Assembly: GCA_016794765.1 (NCBI GenBank)
Contig: JAEUJG010000035.1
Location: 1 to 6,193, forward strand
DNA from: Spirochaetaceae bacterium
GTDB lineage: Bacteria; Spirochaetota; Spirochaetia; Treponematales; Rectinemataceae
Direction: 5' to 3'
DNA: 6,193 nucleotides
The position numbers and the translations under genes were made by a program. The notes under the pieces were generated by a model. It worked only from the letters and a program-made list of their open reading frames with translations, was not told the DNA's origin and did no database searches. Positions 1 to 6,054 of this stretch are shown here, one piece after another (the stretch's first letter is position 1; every line of letters starts with the position of its first letter).

Positions 1-1
1 C

Positions 2-805
2 GGGAACTCGGCGGGCCCCCTCTTCGGCGGCGTCGTCGCCGACCTCGCGGGGCCGCGCGTCACCTTCGTGGCGACCTCCGCCCTCCTCGCCCTCGCTGCC
101 TTCATCGTGATAACGAGGGTCGACGAGGAATTCGTGCCGAAGCCGAAATCGACCTCCCTGCTCAGGAACGCCCTCCCCGATTTTTCCGTCCTGGCCAAGA
201 GCCCGGCCCTCGCGAGCCTGCTGTTCGTCACCTTTTCCGTGCAGCTCGCGAACGGCGTCGTCGGCCCCATCATGCCCCTCATCGTGCTCGACATGACGGG
301 CGGCGGCCCGGCGGTCGCCTCCCTGTCGGGCCTCATCATCGCGGCCAGCTCCCTCGCGGGCGCCCTGGCCGCCGCCGTCGTCGGCAAGCTCTCCGCGCGC
401 CTCGGCTACGGCCGAGCCCTGCTCATGTGCCTCGTCGGCGCCTTCGCCTTCTACCTGCCCCAAAGCCTCGCGTCCTCGCCCTACCTCCTCCTGGCGCTCA
501 GACTCGGCTCGGGCTTCTTCCTCGGCGGCACGATGCCGAGCGTCAACGCCCTCATCGCCAAGCTCTGCGATCCCGGGAAGCAAGGCTCGACCTACGGGCT
601 TTCCTCCTCGGTATCGAGCGCCGGCGCGGCGGTCGGCCCCGCCCTCGGCGCCGTCATCGCCACGAGCGCCGGCTACCCGGCCGTCTTCCTCGCTACGAGC
701 GGCATCCTTGCCGCGACGGGACTCGCCGTCGGCGCGGCCGTCCGCGGCCGCGAGCGGCGCGGCGGCGGCCCGAGCGGACCGGCGGCAGGCAGCCCGGCGG
801 GTTGA
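2..805 (+). CDS. MFS drug-exporter-like permease, 5' end outside window
   Basis: This is the C-terminal 267 residues of a major facilitator superfamily permease, a proton-coupled inner-membrane transporter. The reading frame is open from base 2, so the gene starts upstream of the window. The fragment begins in the glycine-rich GP..GG..AD segment of about TM5 (residues 1-16), followed by TM6 (22-38) and a charged central loop (39-67). TM7 to TM12 follow, including NGVVGPIMPLIVLDM (84-98), a motif-A-like GKLSARLGYGRAL after TM8 (128-140), and the GLSSSVSSAGAAVGPALGAV segment of TM11 (199-218). Order and loop lengths resemble the MdtG/YxlH multidrug branch, but the substrate cannot be read from the sequence. 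The tail after TM12 is a low-complexity Gly/Pro/Arg stretch. The stop lies 59 bases before the next gene, which has its own promoter, so co-transcription is not required. I am sure of the superfamily and unsure of the subgroup. Confidence 0.87.
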   Translation, partial: GNSAGPLFGGVVADLAGPRVTFVATSALLALAAFIVITRVDEEFVPKPKSTSLLRNALPDFSVLAKSPALASLLFVTFSVQLANGVVGPIMPLIVLDMTGGGPAVASLSGLIIAASSLAGALAAAVVGKLSARLGYGRALLMCLVGAFAFYLPQSLASSPYLLLALRLGSGFFLGGTMPSVNALIAKLCDPGKQGSTYGLSSSVSSAGAAVGPALGAVIATSAGYPAVFLATSGILAATGLAVGAAVRGRERRGGGPSGPAAGSPAG

Positions 806-815
806 CCAAGGCGAG

Positions 816-844
816 TTGACGCCGGGGCGCCGCGCCCATACAAT
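816..844 (+). promoter_or_regulatory. Sigma-70-type promoter for the FliL-like gene
   Basis: A TTGACG -35 hexamer (816-821) and a TACAAT -10 hexamer (839-844) are separated by exactly 17 bases. Each matches the consensus at five of six positions. The predicted start is near 851, giving a leader of about 14 bases that begins at the Shine-Dalgarno sequence. A second GTTGAC overlaps the MFS stop codon (801-806), 14 bases before the one at 815-820. It could be chance or an operator half-site. The call rests on sequence alone. Confidence 0.6.
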
Positions 845-864
845 TCGGCCGGAAGGCAGGCGAC

Positions 865-1365
865 ATGCGCACGAAAAGGCTTGAAGACCTCGAGGACGGA
901 GCGGACGCGACGCCGGCCCAGAAGCGGCTTCTCCGCGTCCTCTTCCTCGCGGCGGCGGTCCTGGCTGCCGCGATCCTCGCGGGCACCGTTTACGGCCTTG
1001 CGACCGGGAGCCGCGCGCGGAAGCTCGCCCGCGAAGCCCTGGAGCCCCGCGCCGCCGCCGGCCAGGCCATCCTCTCCCTCGGCACGATCCGCGCCTCGAC
1101 CGCCGACAAGCCGGCCGCCCTGGTGGTCGCGACGATAGCCTTCCCTTATCCCGGCGAAGAGCGCGTCTTCAAGGAAGAACTCCTCAAGAAGGCGCCCGCC
1201 CTCAAGGCCGCGGCGATTGCCTGGTTCTCGCGGCGCGGCGCCGCCGAACTCCACCCCGCCTACGAGGGCGCCGTCAAGGCCGCGCTCCGCGACAGCTTCA
1301 ACGAGCTGCTTTCGCTCGGCGAGGTCGGCGAAATCTGGCTCTCCGACTTCGCCTTGATCCAGTGA
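865..1365 (+). CDS. FliL-family single-pass membrane protein
   Basis: This is a complete 166-residue protein. It has a short charged cytoplasmic N-terminus (1-21), one membrane helix (about 22-45, RVLFLAAAVLAAAILAGTVY), and a periplasmic domain. The domain ends FNELLSLGEVGEIWLSDFALIQ (residues 145-166, no break). This matches the FliL C-terminal signature, in which a helix is followed by a short turn and a strand ending in F-x-I/L-Q at the very last residue. FliL proteins are SPFH/stomatin-like partners of the flagellar stator and help motor torque or stator retention. Length and topology fit the family. The ATG is supported by GGAAGG (851-856) and GGCAGG (855-860) upstream. The gene stands alone behind its own promoter, not in a flagellar operon, so it may be a paralogue with a different membrane role. 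It converges on the HD gene with a 52-base gap. The family call is by motif and topology only. Confidence 0.7.
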   Translation: MRTKRLEDLEDGADATPAQKRLLRVLFLAAAVLAAAILAGTVYGLATGSRARKLAREALEPRAAAGQAILSLGTIRASTADKPAALVVATIAFPYPGEERVFKEELLKKAPALKAAAIAWFSRRGAAELHPAYEGAVKAALRDSFNELLSLGEVGEIWLSDFALIQ

Positions 1366-1417
1366 TACCCGGCTGGCTGAACCTTTTCGGCAGCGCCCCT
1401 TCGCCGCCGACCTTCCG

Positions 1418-2119
1418 CTAGCTCCCTCCCGCGACCTCGTCCTCGATCTCCTCGAGGATCCTCAGCATCCGCTCGTGGCGCCGATCGGCCAGGCGCCGCC
1501 CTTCGGCGGTGTAGAGCCGTTCCCTGAGGTGGCGGAGCTTGATGCTCCACTCGCGCTGGAAGGAATCCACCTCGGTCGCGTTGTTCGCCGGATCGACGCC
1601 GAGCCAGGAAGCCTCCGGATAATGGACCGAGCGGCCGTGCTCGCCAAGCCACAGGTAGGCCCGCGCGGCGCCGACGGCCCCGAGCGAATCGAGCTTGTCC
1701 GCGTCGTAGAGACAGCGCGCCTCGAGGCTTTCGGGGGCGCGGCCGCGGCGGTGCCGATGCCGGAGGACGGCCTCGAGCACGGCGGCGATCCGGGACTCGT
1801 CCAAGCCGAGCCCGCGCAGGAAGGGTTCGGCGAGCTCCGCGGAGAGCTCCTCGTGCCTGTCGGGATCAGGCCCGATGCGCGGCTCGAGTCCGCGGCCGAC
1901 GTCGTGGAGCAGGGCGGCGAGACGGACCACGAAGAGATCCGCGCCCTCGCTCGCCGCTATCCGTTCCGCAAGGCGGTACACGCGTTCGACGTGCGAGTAG
2001 TCGTGGCAGGGGCCGGTTCCCTCGTGGCGTTCCCGGGCGAAGGCGCGGGCGGCCTCCAGCCGTGCGGCATCGAGTCCGGCGGCCTCTTCGAGCGCCGGTT
2101 CCGGCGTTTCCTGGTTCAT
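1418..2119 (-). CDS. HD-domain phosphohydrolase, YpgQ/YedJ type
   Basis: This 233-residue soluble protein of the HD metal-dependent phosphohydrolase superfamily has metal-binding motifs in the right order. CHDYSHVERVYRLA (38-51) carries the first His, LAALLHDVG (67-75) is the HD pair H72-D73, and YDADKLDSLGAVG (138-150) carries the distal Asp. The same three blocks and the C-terminal helix ending near LADRRHERML (210-219) are typical of YpgQ/YedJ-like proteins of about 200-230 residues. Bacillus YpgQ is reported to release pyrophosphate from (d)NTPs, so a nucleotide-pool or stress role is plausible but inferred. The start is the ATG at 2119, because conserved sequence begins soon after it. 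An in-frame TTG at 2185 would add 22 residues that resemble nothing in the family. No Shine-Dalgarno precedes the ATG, and a weak promoter sits where a leaderless transcript would begin. The gene diverges from pepT. The family is secure and the substrate is not. Confidence 0.87.
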   Translation of the reverse strand: MNQETPEPALEEAAGLDAARLEAARAFARERHEGTGPCHDYSHVERVYRLAERIAASEGADLFVVRLAALLHDVGRGLEPRIGPDPDRHEELSAELAEPFLRGLGLDESRIAAVLEAVLRHRHRRGRAPESLEARCLYDADKLDSLGAVGAARAYLWLGEHGRSVHYPEASWLGVDPANNATEVDSFQREWSIKLRHLRERLYTAEGRRLADRRHERMLRILEEIEDEVAGGS

Positions 2120-2125
2120 GGATCG

Positions 2126-2155
2126 AGGGTAGCCGAAGGCGGCCGTTCCGGACAA
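2126..2155 (-). promoter_or_regulatory. Weak promoter-like pair for the HD gene, possibly leaderless
   Basis: Read on the minus strand, TTGTCC (2150-2155) and TACCCT (2126-2131) are separated by 18 bases. Counting seven bases past the -10 puts the start on the A of the ATG at 2119. The -10 matches the consensus at only three positions, so chance is a real possibility in GC-rich sequence. The missing Shine-Dalgarno is what makes the placement worth recording. Confidence 0.28.
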
Positions 2156-2290
2156 GGCGGGCCATGGCGAGCCGCAGCGGGCCAACAGGCTCGGGCGGGC
2201 TCGGCTCCGGCCCTAGCCAAGCCCGGCCGGTCCCCTCTCCCCCCTCGGCCCCGCCGAACCCCGCATCATAAGCTTCGTAACACTATAGGC

Positions 2291-2319
2291 TTGCCCCGAT
2301 GCGGATTCGGGTGCATACT
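2291..2319 (+). promoter_or_regulatory. Candidate pepT promoter in an AT-rich patch
   Basis: TTGCCC (2291-2296) and CATACT (2314-2319) are 17 bases apart, each four of six to consensus. They lie inside the least GC-rich part of the HD-pepT gap (about 2265-2345). The predicted start near 2326 is only about three bases before the ATG at 2329. An alternative -10 (CACTAT, 2281-2286) has no recognisable -35. Confidence 0.35.
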
Positions 2320-2328
2320 CCACTAACC

Positions 2329-3585
2329 ATGAAATCCTACGCTGATATATTAGCCAAGCCCGCCGCGGCCAAAACGACCGAGCGCCTTGTCCGCTACGCG
2401 ACCCTCGAGACGACCAGCGACCGCCATGTCGCCGAGATCCCCTCCACCGAAACCCAGTGGAAACTGTCCCGCCTCCTCGTGGAGGAGCTCAAGGGGCTCG
2501 GCCTGGCCGACATCACCCTCGACGAGCACTGTTACCTCATCGCCCGCCTGCCCGCGAGCCCCGGCCTGGAGGGCAAGCCCTCCATCGGCTTCATGGCCCA
2601 CGTGGATACCGCGAGCGACGTCTCCGGCAAGGACGTGAAGCCCCGCGTCGTCAAGAACTACGACGGCAAGGCCCTCGAGCTTTCGCCCGGCTTCACGCTC
2701 GATCCGCGCGAGTTCCCCGACCTGCCCGAGCACGCGGGCGACAGCATCGTCGTCACCGACGGCACCACCCTCCTCGGCGCGGACGACAAGGCCGGCATCG
2801 CCGAGATCATGACCGCGGTCGAGTGGCTCATCGCCCACCCCGAGGTCAAGCACGGACCGATCGAGATCATCTTCACCCCCGACGAGGAGACCGGCAAGGG
2901 CATGGACCTCTTCCCGGTGAAGAGCCTGCGTTCCATCGCCTGCTACACGATGGACGGCGGCAAGGGCGGCGAGGTCGAGGCGGAGTGCTTCAACGCCTAC
3001 GAGATCAAGGCAGACTTCACCGGCAAGGCCATCCACATCGGCTCCGCGCGTGGCAAGCTCGCCAACGCCGTCTCGATGGCAGGCTCCTTCATCTCCATGC
3101 TCCCCCGGAGCGAGGCGCCCGAGTCCACCGACGGCTGGTACGGCTACTTCTGCCCCCTCGAGATGCAGGGCGGGATCGAGAAGGCGCACGTCGACGTCTT
3201 CCTCCGCGACTTCTCCAAGGAAGGCATGGAGCGCCGCATCGAGGCGGTGCGCGCGATCGCCAAGGCCGTCGAGGCCCAGCACCCCCTCGGCTCGGTGACC
3301 CTGACCGTCAACAAGCAATACGTGAACATGCGCGAAAAGCTGGACGCGCGCCCCGAGGTGCTCGAGCGGGCGATGGAAGCCGCCCGCCGCGCCGGCGTCG
3401 ATCCCTTCATCAAGCCGATCCGCGGCGGCACCGACGGCGCCCGCCTGACCGAGCTCGGCATCCCGACGCCCAACCTCTTCACCGGCGGCTACAACTACCA
3501 CAGCCGCTTCGAGTGGGCGAGCGTGGCGGAGATGACCCAGGCCGTGGAGACCATCGTGGAGCTCGCCAAGCTCTGGGCGCAGTGA
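2329..3585 (+). CDS. pepT: Peptidase T, tripeptide aminopeptidase (M20B)
   Basis: This is a complete cytoplasmic dizinc aminopeptidase that removes the N-terminal residue from tripeptides, a late step in peptide recycling. With the start at 2329 it has 418 residues; E. coli PepT has about 408. All catalytic elements are visible. GFMAHVDTASD carries H91 and D93. TTLLGADDKAGIAEI carries the bridging Asp (about 152). FTPDEETGKGMDLF carries the general base and metal ligand E186-E187. YTMDGG carries D209. The C-terminal GGYNYHSRFEW carries H391. Spacing between these residues follows E. coli PepT with a constant offset of 12-13. IHIGSARGKLANAV (236-249) is the M20B lid/dimerisation-domain motif, and GGTDGARLTELGIPTPN is also typical. 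An ATG at 2299 would add ten residues without homology support. Neither start has a good Shine-Dalgarno, so the start is the only uncertain point. The gene diverges from the HD gene and ends at a strong terminator. Confidence 0.97.
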   Translation: MKSYADILAKPAAAKTTERLVRYATLETTSDRHVAEIPSTETQWKLSRLLVEELKGLGLADITLDEHCYLIARLPASPGLEGKPSIGFMAHVDTASDVSGKDVKPRVVKNYDGKALELSPGFTLDPREFPDLPEHAGDSIVVTDGTTLLGADDKAGIAEIMTAVEWLIAHPEVKHGPIEIIFTPDEETGKGMDLFPVKSLRSIACYTMDGGKGGEVEAECFNAYEIKADFTGKAIHIGSARGKLANAVSMAGSFISMLPRSEAPESTDGWYGYFCPLEMQGGIEKAHVDVFLRDFSKEGMERRIEAVRAIAKAVEAQHPLGSVTLTVNKQYVNMREKLDARPEVLERAMEAARRAGVDPFIKPIRGGTDGARLTELGIPTPNLFTGGYNYHSRFEWASVAEMTQAVETIVELAKLWAQ

Positions 3586-3625
3586 CCGATCCCGGAACCA
3601 CGCTCCACCAGACGGAAAATGAGGA

Positions 3626-3657
3626 AGCCGCCCGCATCGCGCGGGCGGCTTTTTCTT
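3626..3657 (+). terminator. Intrinsic terminator of pepT
   Basis: A perfect 10-bp stem (AGCCGCCCGC, 3626-3635, with GCGGGCGGCT, 3641-3650) closes a five-base loop (ATCGC). A T-rich tail (TTTTTCTT, 3650-3657) follows at once. It lies 41 bases after the pepT stop and reads on the plus strand. On the minus strand the tract after the stem is only mixed T/C, so termination of the convergent receptor gene here would be weak. Confidence 0.9.
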
Positions 3658-3661
3658 GATC

Positions 3662-3684
3662 CGGCGGGGCGGGTCGCCCCGCCG
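3662..3684. repeat. GC hairpin behind the pepT terminator
   Basis: CGGCGGGGCG (3662-3671) and its exact reverse complement CGCCCCGCCG (3675-3684) flank a three-base loop. There is no T-run on either side, so it is not a standard intrinsic terminator. It may serve as a backup block between the convergent pepT and receptor genes or protect a 3' end. Confidence 0.55.
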
Positions 3685-3710
3685 TCCGTCGTTCCAGCCC
3701 GGATTTCTCA

Positions 3711-3765
3711 GCAGCCGCGCGATGAAACGCAGTACTCCTGTCTGCCCAAACAGTTGCGCGGCTGC
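3711..3765. repeat. Perfect 10-bp inverted repeat around a 35-base loop
   Basis: GCAGCCGCGC (3711-3720) pairs exactly with GCGCGGCTGC (3756-3765). G-T, A-T and T-G pairs extend the stem inward to 13. A smaller GCAG (3729-3732)/CTGC (3742-3745) stem can form within the loop. It ends 13 bases past the stop codon of the chemoreceptor gene, in sequence visibly less GC-rich than the flanking genes. No T-run follows on either strand. Function is unknown: a 3'-UTR structure of the receptor mRNA or a dispersed genomic repeat are both possible. Confidence 0.5.
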
Positions 3766-3778
3766 CGGCAAAATCGGG

Positions 3779-5779
3779 CTAGTCCGCGGGCGCCGCGAGC
3801 TCCTCCACCTCGTCCCCGCCCGAGGCGACGAGGGCGCGTTGCGCGCCGCCGCCTCCGAACCCGGAATCGGAGAGCTTGAAGACGGCGACCGTGTCGGTGA
3901 GGTCCTGGGCCTGGTCCTTCAGCGAGTTGGCCATGCCGGATAGCTGCTCAGCGGCGGCGGCGTTCCGCTGGATGACCTCGTCCATCTGGATGACGGCGGT
4001 CGCGATCTGGCCGGCCCCCGAGTCGAGCTCGCGGAGGGAGGCGGCGATCTCGCGCACGAGGTCGGCCGTCTTCTTGAAGCCCTCGACGAGGGCGGCGATG
4101 ATCGAGCCGGCGGCCTCGGCGCCTTTCACCGTCTCGGTGGACAGGGCCTGGATCTCCCCGGCCGAGCGTTGGCTGTTCTCGGCGAGCTTCCGCACCTCGC
4201 TCGCGACGACGGCGAAGCCCTTGCCCGCCTCGCCGGCGCGCGCGGCCTCGATGGCGGCGTTGAGCGCGAGCAGGTTGGTCTGGCGCGCGATCTCCTCGAT
4301 GACGGAGATCCGCGAGGCGATCTCGCGCACGGAACCCACCGCCTTGCCCACCGCCTCGCGGCCGGCGGCCGCGTTCTTCTGCGACTCGTCGGCGGCCTTC
4401 TCGGTCAGGCCGGCGTTCTGCGCCGCGCTGCGGATGGTGGAGGTCATCTCCTCGACGGAGGAGGACAGCTCCTCGGCGCCCGCGGCCTGCTCGCTCGCGC
4501 CCTGCGCGATGGCCTGCGCCGAATTGGCGAGCTCCCCGGCGCCGCGGAGCGTGCTTCCGGAGGCGTCCTGGACCTTGCTGACCACCGCCGAAAGGTTGTC
4601 GGTCATCGCGTCGAGGGAGCGGGCCAGGCCGCCGACCTCGTCGTTCCTGCGGAGGAAGGCCTCGCGCGCCCGGCCGGTCAGGTCGCCGAGGCTCACGCTT
4701 TCCGCGTGCCCCGCGGAGGCGGCGATCGGCTTGGCCACGTAGTTCGCGACGAAGACGATCACGACCGCGATGACGAGGAAGGAGAGGACGCCGATCACCG
4801 CCGCGATGACCGCAAGGGCGCGGGCGCTCCCGAGGACGACGTGCATCGGGATCGAGACCACGAAACTCCAGGGGAAGGGATTCCCTCCGATGCTGAAGGG
4901 CATGAAGACCGTGTAGAACTCGTAGCCGAGCTTCGCGTTTTTGCTCTCCAGGATGTAGCGCTTGCCCTCCCCTATGGACTTGACGAGGGCGTCGCGGTAG
5001 GCGGGATCGCTCGAGGCGCCGATGTTCGTGCCGAGGGCCCGGGGATCGGGGCTCGCGACGAAGACGCCCTGGTTCGAGAGGAGAAGGGCGTAGCCCGAGC
5101 CGAAGGGCTTGATCTTGGAGACCACCTCCTGGTAGCCGTTGAGGGCGATGTCGACGCCCGCGACGCCGACCCGCCTCGCGCCGTCATAAATCGGGACGCA
5201 GAGCGAGACGACCGTCGTCGGCTTCCCGGCTATCTCGTAGGTCGTCGGCTCGGTGACGAACTCCTTGCCCTCGGTGAAGGGATAGCGGTAGTAGAGGCCG
5301 TTGGGTCCGGGATTGTCGAAGTCGACGGCGACCTCGAAGACGCTCTGGCCGGAAAGCCGGTTCCAGTAGCCGGCGTAGCGGCCGCCCGTGCCGTTGCCGG
5401 GCTTGCCGACGAACTTCGCGTCCTGGCCGTCGTAGGCGTCCTTTTCGTACACCGCCCAGACGCCGCCGAGCCCGGTCTCGCGGTCGAAGACGCTCTTGAG
5501 CGCGGCGGTCAGGATCCCGCGGTCCGGCTTGTCCTGGGCGTTTTTCACGCCCTCCAGCATCGCGGCCATGGTCCGCGCCGCGCCGAGGGCCTTTTCCATC
5601 TCGGCCCGCATCTGGTTGCCGTAGCGGATGGAAATCTCCTCCGCCAGGGCGACGGCGTCCTTGCGGGTCAGCTCCGTCACCCGCACGAGAATGAGGGTGA
5701 TGGAGGAAAGGAAGCCGAGCGCGACCACCGAAAGTATGGGAAGGAGCAGTTTTGTTCTAATGGAACCCTTGCGTGCCAT
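3779..5779 (-). CDS. Methyl-accepting chemotaxis protein (dCache-HAMP-MCP)
   Basis: This is a complete 666-residue transmembrane chemoreceptor that senses an external ligand and controls CheA through CheW. Domains in order are a basic N-terminus with TM1 (10-33), a periplasmic double Cache domain (about 35-310), TM2 (about 318-347), HAMP (about 348-400) and the signalling coiled coil (about 400-635). The coiled-coil tip EEIARQTNLLALNAAIEAAR (495-514) is almost invariant in the family. Typical methylation-region sequence GASEQAAGAEELSSSVEEM lies at 427-445. The Cache domain carries GRYAGYWNR (133-141), then VDFDNPGPNGLYYRYPF and GVAGVDIAL. This block is common in dCache_1 receptors and lines the ligand-proximal module, but the ligand cannot be named. 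It does not show the classic amino-acid motif clearly. The C-terminus (GGDEVEELAAPAD) has no CheR-binding pentapeptide. The ATG is fixed by GGAGG five bases upstream. No che genes are adjacent, so this is an orphan receptor locus. Confidence 0.97.
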   Translation of the reverse strand: MARKGSIRTKLLLPILSVVALGFLSSITLILVRVTELTRKDAVALAEEISIRYGNQMRAEMEKALGAARTMAAMLEGVKNAQDKPDRGILTAALKSVFDRETGLGGVWAVYEKDAYDGQDAKFVGKPGNGTGGRYAGYWNRLSGQSVFEVAVDFDNPGPNGLYYRYPFTEGKEFVTEPTTYEIAGKPTTVVSLCVPIYDGARRVGVAGVDIALNGYQEVVSKIKPFGSGYALLLSNQGVFVASPDPRALGTNIGASSDPAYRDALVKSIGEGKRYILESKNAKLGYEFYTVFMPFSIGGNPFPWSFVVSIPMHVVLGSARALAVIAAVIGVLSFLVIAVVIVFVANYVAKPIAASAGHAESVSLGDLTGRAREAFLRRNDEVGGLARSLDAMTDNLSAVVSKVQDASGSTLRGAGELANSAQAIAQGASEQAAGAEELSSSVEEMTSTIRSAAQNAGLTEKAADESQKNAAAGREAVGKAVGSVREIASRISVIEEIARQTNLLALNAAIEAARAGEAGKGFAVVASEVRKLAENSQRSAGEIQALSTETVKGAEAAGSIIAALVEGFKKTADLVREIAASLRELDSGAGQIATAVIQMDEVIQRNAAAAEQLSGMANSLKDQAQDLTDTVAVFKLSDSGFGGGGAQRALVASGGDEVEELAAPAD

Positions 5780-5783
5780 GTGT

Positions 5784-5790
5784 CCCTCCT
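5784..5790 (-). promoter_or_regulatory. Shine-Dalgarno of the chemoreceptor gene
   Basis: The minus strand reads AGGAGGG, then ACAC and the ATG at 5779. The GGAGG core is five bases from the start codon. It is the strongest ribosome binding site in the window and settles the receptor start. Confidence 0.85.
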
Positions 5791-5803
5791 GTCAGTCACT
5801 TTC

Positions 5804-5831
5804 AGTATAGGCGAGGGAGGCCCGGGTTCAA
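5804..5831 (-). promoter_or_regulatory. Sigma-70-type promoter of the chemoreceptor gene
   Basis: On the minus strand, TTGAAC (5826-5831) and TATACT (5804-5809) are 16 bases apart; the -10 matches five of six positions. The expected start near 5797 gives a leader of about 18 bases containing the Shine-Dalgarno. I see no flagellar sigma-28 pattern, so house-keeping expression is the simplest reading. Confidence 0.6.
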
Positions 5832-5862
5832 TGCGGAACGACCGAAATGGCGGCGAAGCGCT

Positions 5863-5886
5863 AACGGCGCCCCGAGGAGCGCCGTT
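5863..5886. repeat. 8-bp perfect hairpin upstream of the receptor promoter
   Basis: AACGGCGC (5863-5870) and GCGCCGTT (5879-5886) flank an eight-base loop. It lies between the thiolase terminator and the receptor promoter, about 32 bases upstream of the -35. Only three T follow on the plus strand. It could be a second stop for thiolase read-through or an operator, and neither is shown. Confidence 0.45.
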
Positions 5887-5898
5887 TGCCTGGCGGAG

Positions 5899-5945
5899 AA
5901 AAAACGACCGATCCGCCGCGCCGGGGTTGGGCGGCCCGGCGGATC
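5899..5945 (-). terminator. Intrinsic terminator downstream of thiolase
   Basis: On the minus strand, a 9-bp perfect stem (5937-5945 with 5910-5918, GATCCGCCG type) continues inward, past one C-C mismatch, with four more pairs (5932-5935 with 5920-5923). It closes an eight-base loop. Five bases later comes a run of six T (complement of A at 5899-5904). The five-base gap before the T-run is longer than ideal. The 5' arm lies inside repeat copy A and the 3' arm lies outside it, so the second repeat copy has lost its partner arm. Confidence 0.7.
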
Positions 5946-6003
5946 AAGCCGCCACGTTTGTCAGAGCCGCTCCACGCACATGGCGACGCCCATGCCGCCG
6001 CCG
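5930..6003 (-). repeat. Direct repeat copy A, displaced thiolase 3'-end fragment
   Basis: These 74 bases match 6055-6128 at 73 positions; the only difference is A5965 against G6090. On the minus strand the copy would encode GGGMGVAMCVERL and a stop, the same C-terminal peptide as the thiolase except for the last residue, plus the same 31 bases of 3' flank. It has no upstream coding sequence, is out of frame with the real gene (offset 125 bases), and similarity stops abruptly at 6004. It is therefore a gene fragment without coding function. A tandem duplication remnant, a relic of a second thiolase gene, or an assembly chimera could all explain it. Confidence 0.9.
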
Positions 6004-6054
6004 TTACGCAGGTCGCGCAAGCGACCGCTACGATACGTTTCCACGCAGTCCGGC
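6004..6054. other. 51-bp spacer between the repeats, with GNRA-capped hairpin
   Basis: This unique stretch separates the two 74-bp copies and is less GC-rich than its flanks. It contains GGTCGC (6011-6016), a GCAA tetraloop (6017-6020) and GCGACC (6021-6026), a perfect six-pair stem capped by a C(GCAA)G loop on the plus strand. ACGCAG occurs twice, near both ends (6006-6011 and 6043-6048). I do not recognise the element. The whole 5780-6085 stretch holds no gene beyond the signals listed. Confidence 0.5.

Noticed and set aside
1388..1409. Possible terminator between the convergent FliL-like and HD genes
   Set aside because: The stem is short with an internal A-C mismatch, and no T-run follows on either strand.
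1475..2326. 283-codon open frame on the plus strand opposite the HD gene
   Set aside because: The minus-strand frame carries all HD metal-binding motifs. This one is an antisense shadow with no domain signature.
2350..3771. 473-codon open frame on the minus strand opposite pepT
   Set aside because: It mirrors a certain pepT gene, has repetitive Leu/Gly/Val/Asp-rich composition typical of antisense frames in GC-rich genes, and shows no recognisable motif.
3876..4742. 288-codon open frame on the plus strand opposite the receptor signalling domain
   Set aside because: It is Ser/Ala/Arg-rich and is the complement of the conserved MCP coiled coil, so it is not a gene.
6004..6054. Integron attC-like or CRISPR-like spacer between repeats
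   Set aside because: The GTTACGC and GCGTAAC boxes do not fit the attC consensus, there are only two repeats, and these are coding-derived 74-mers.
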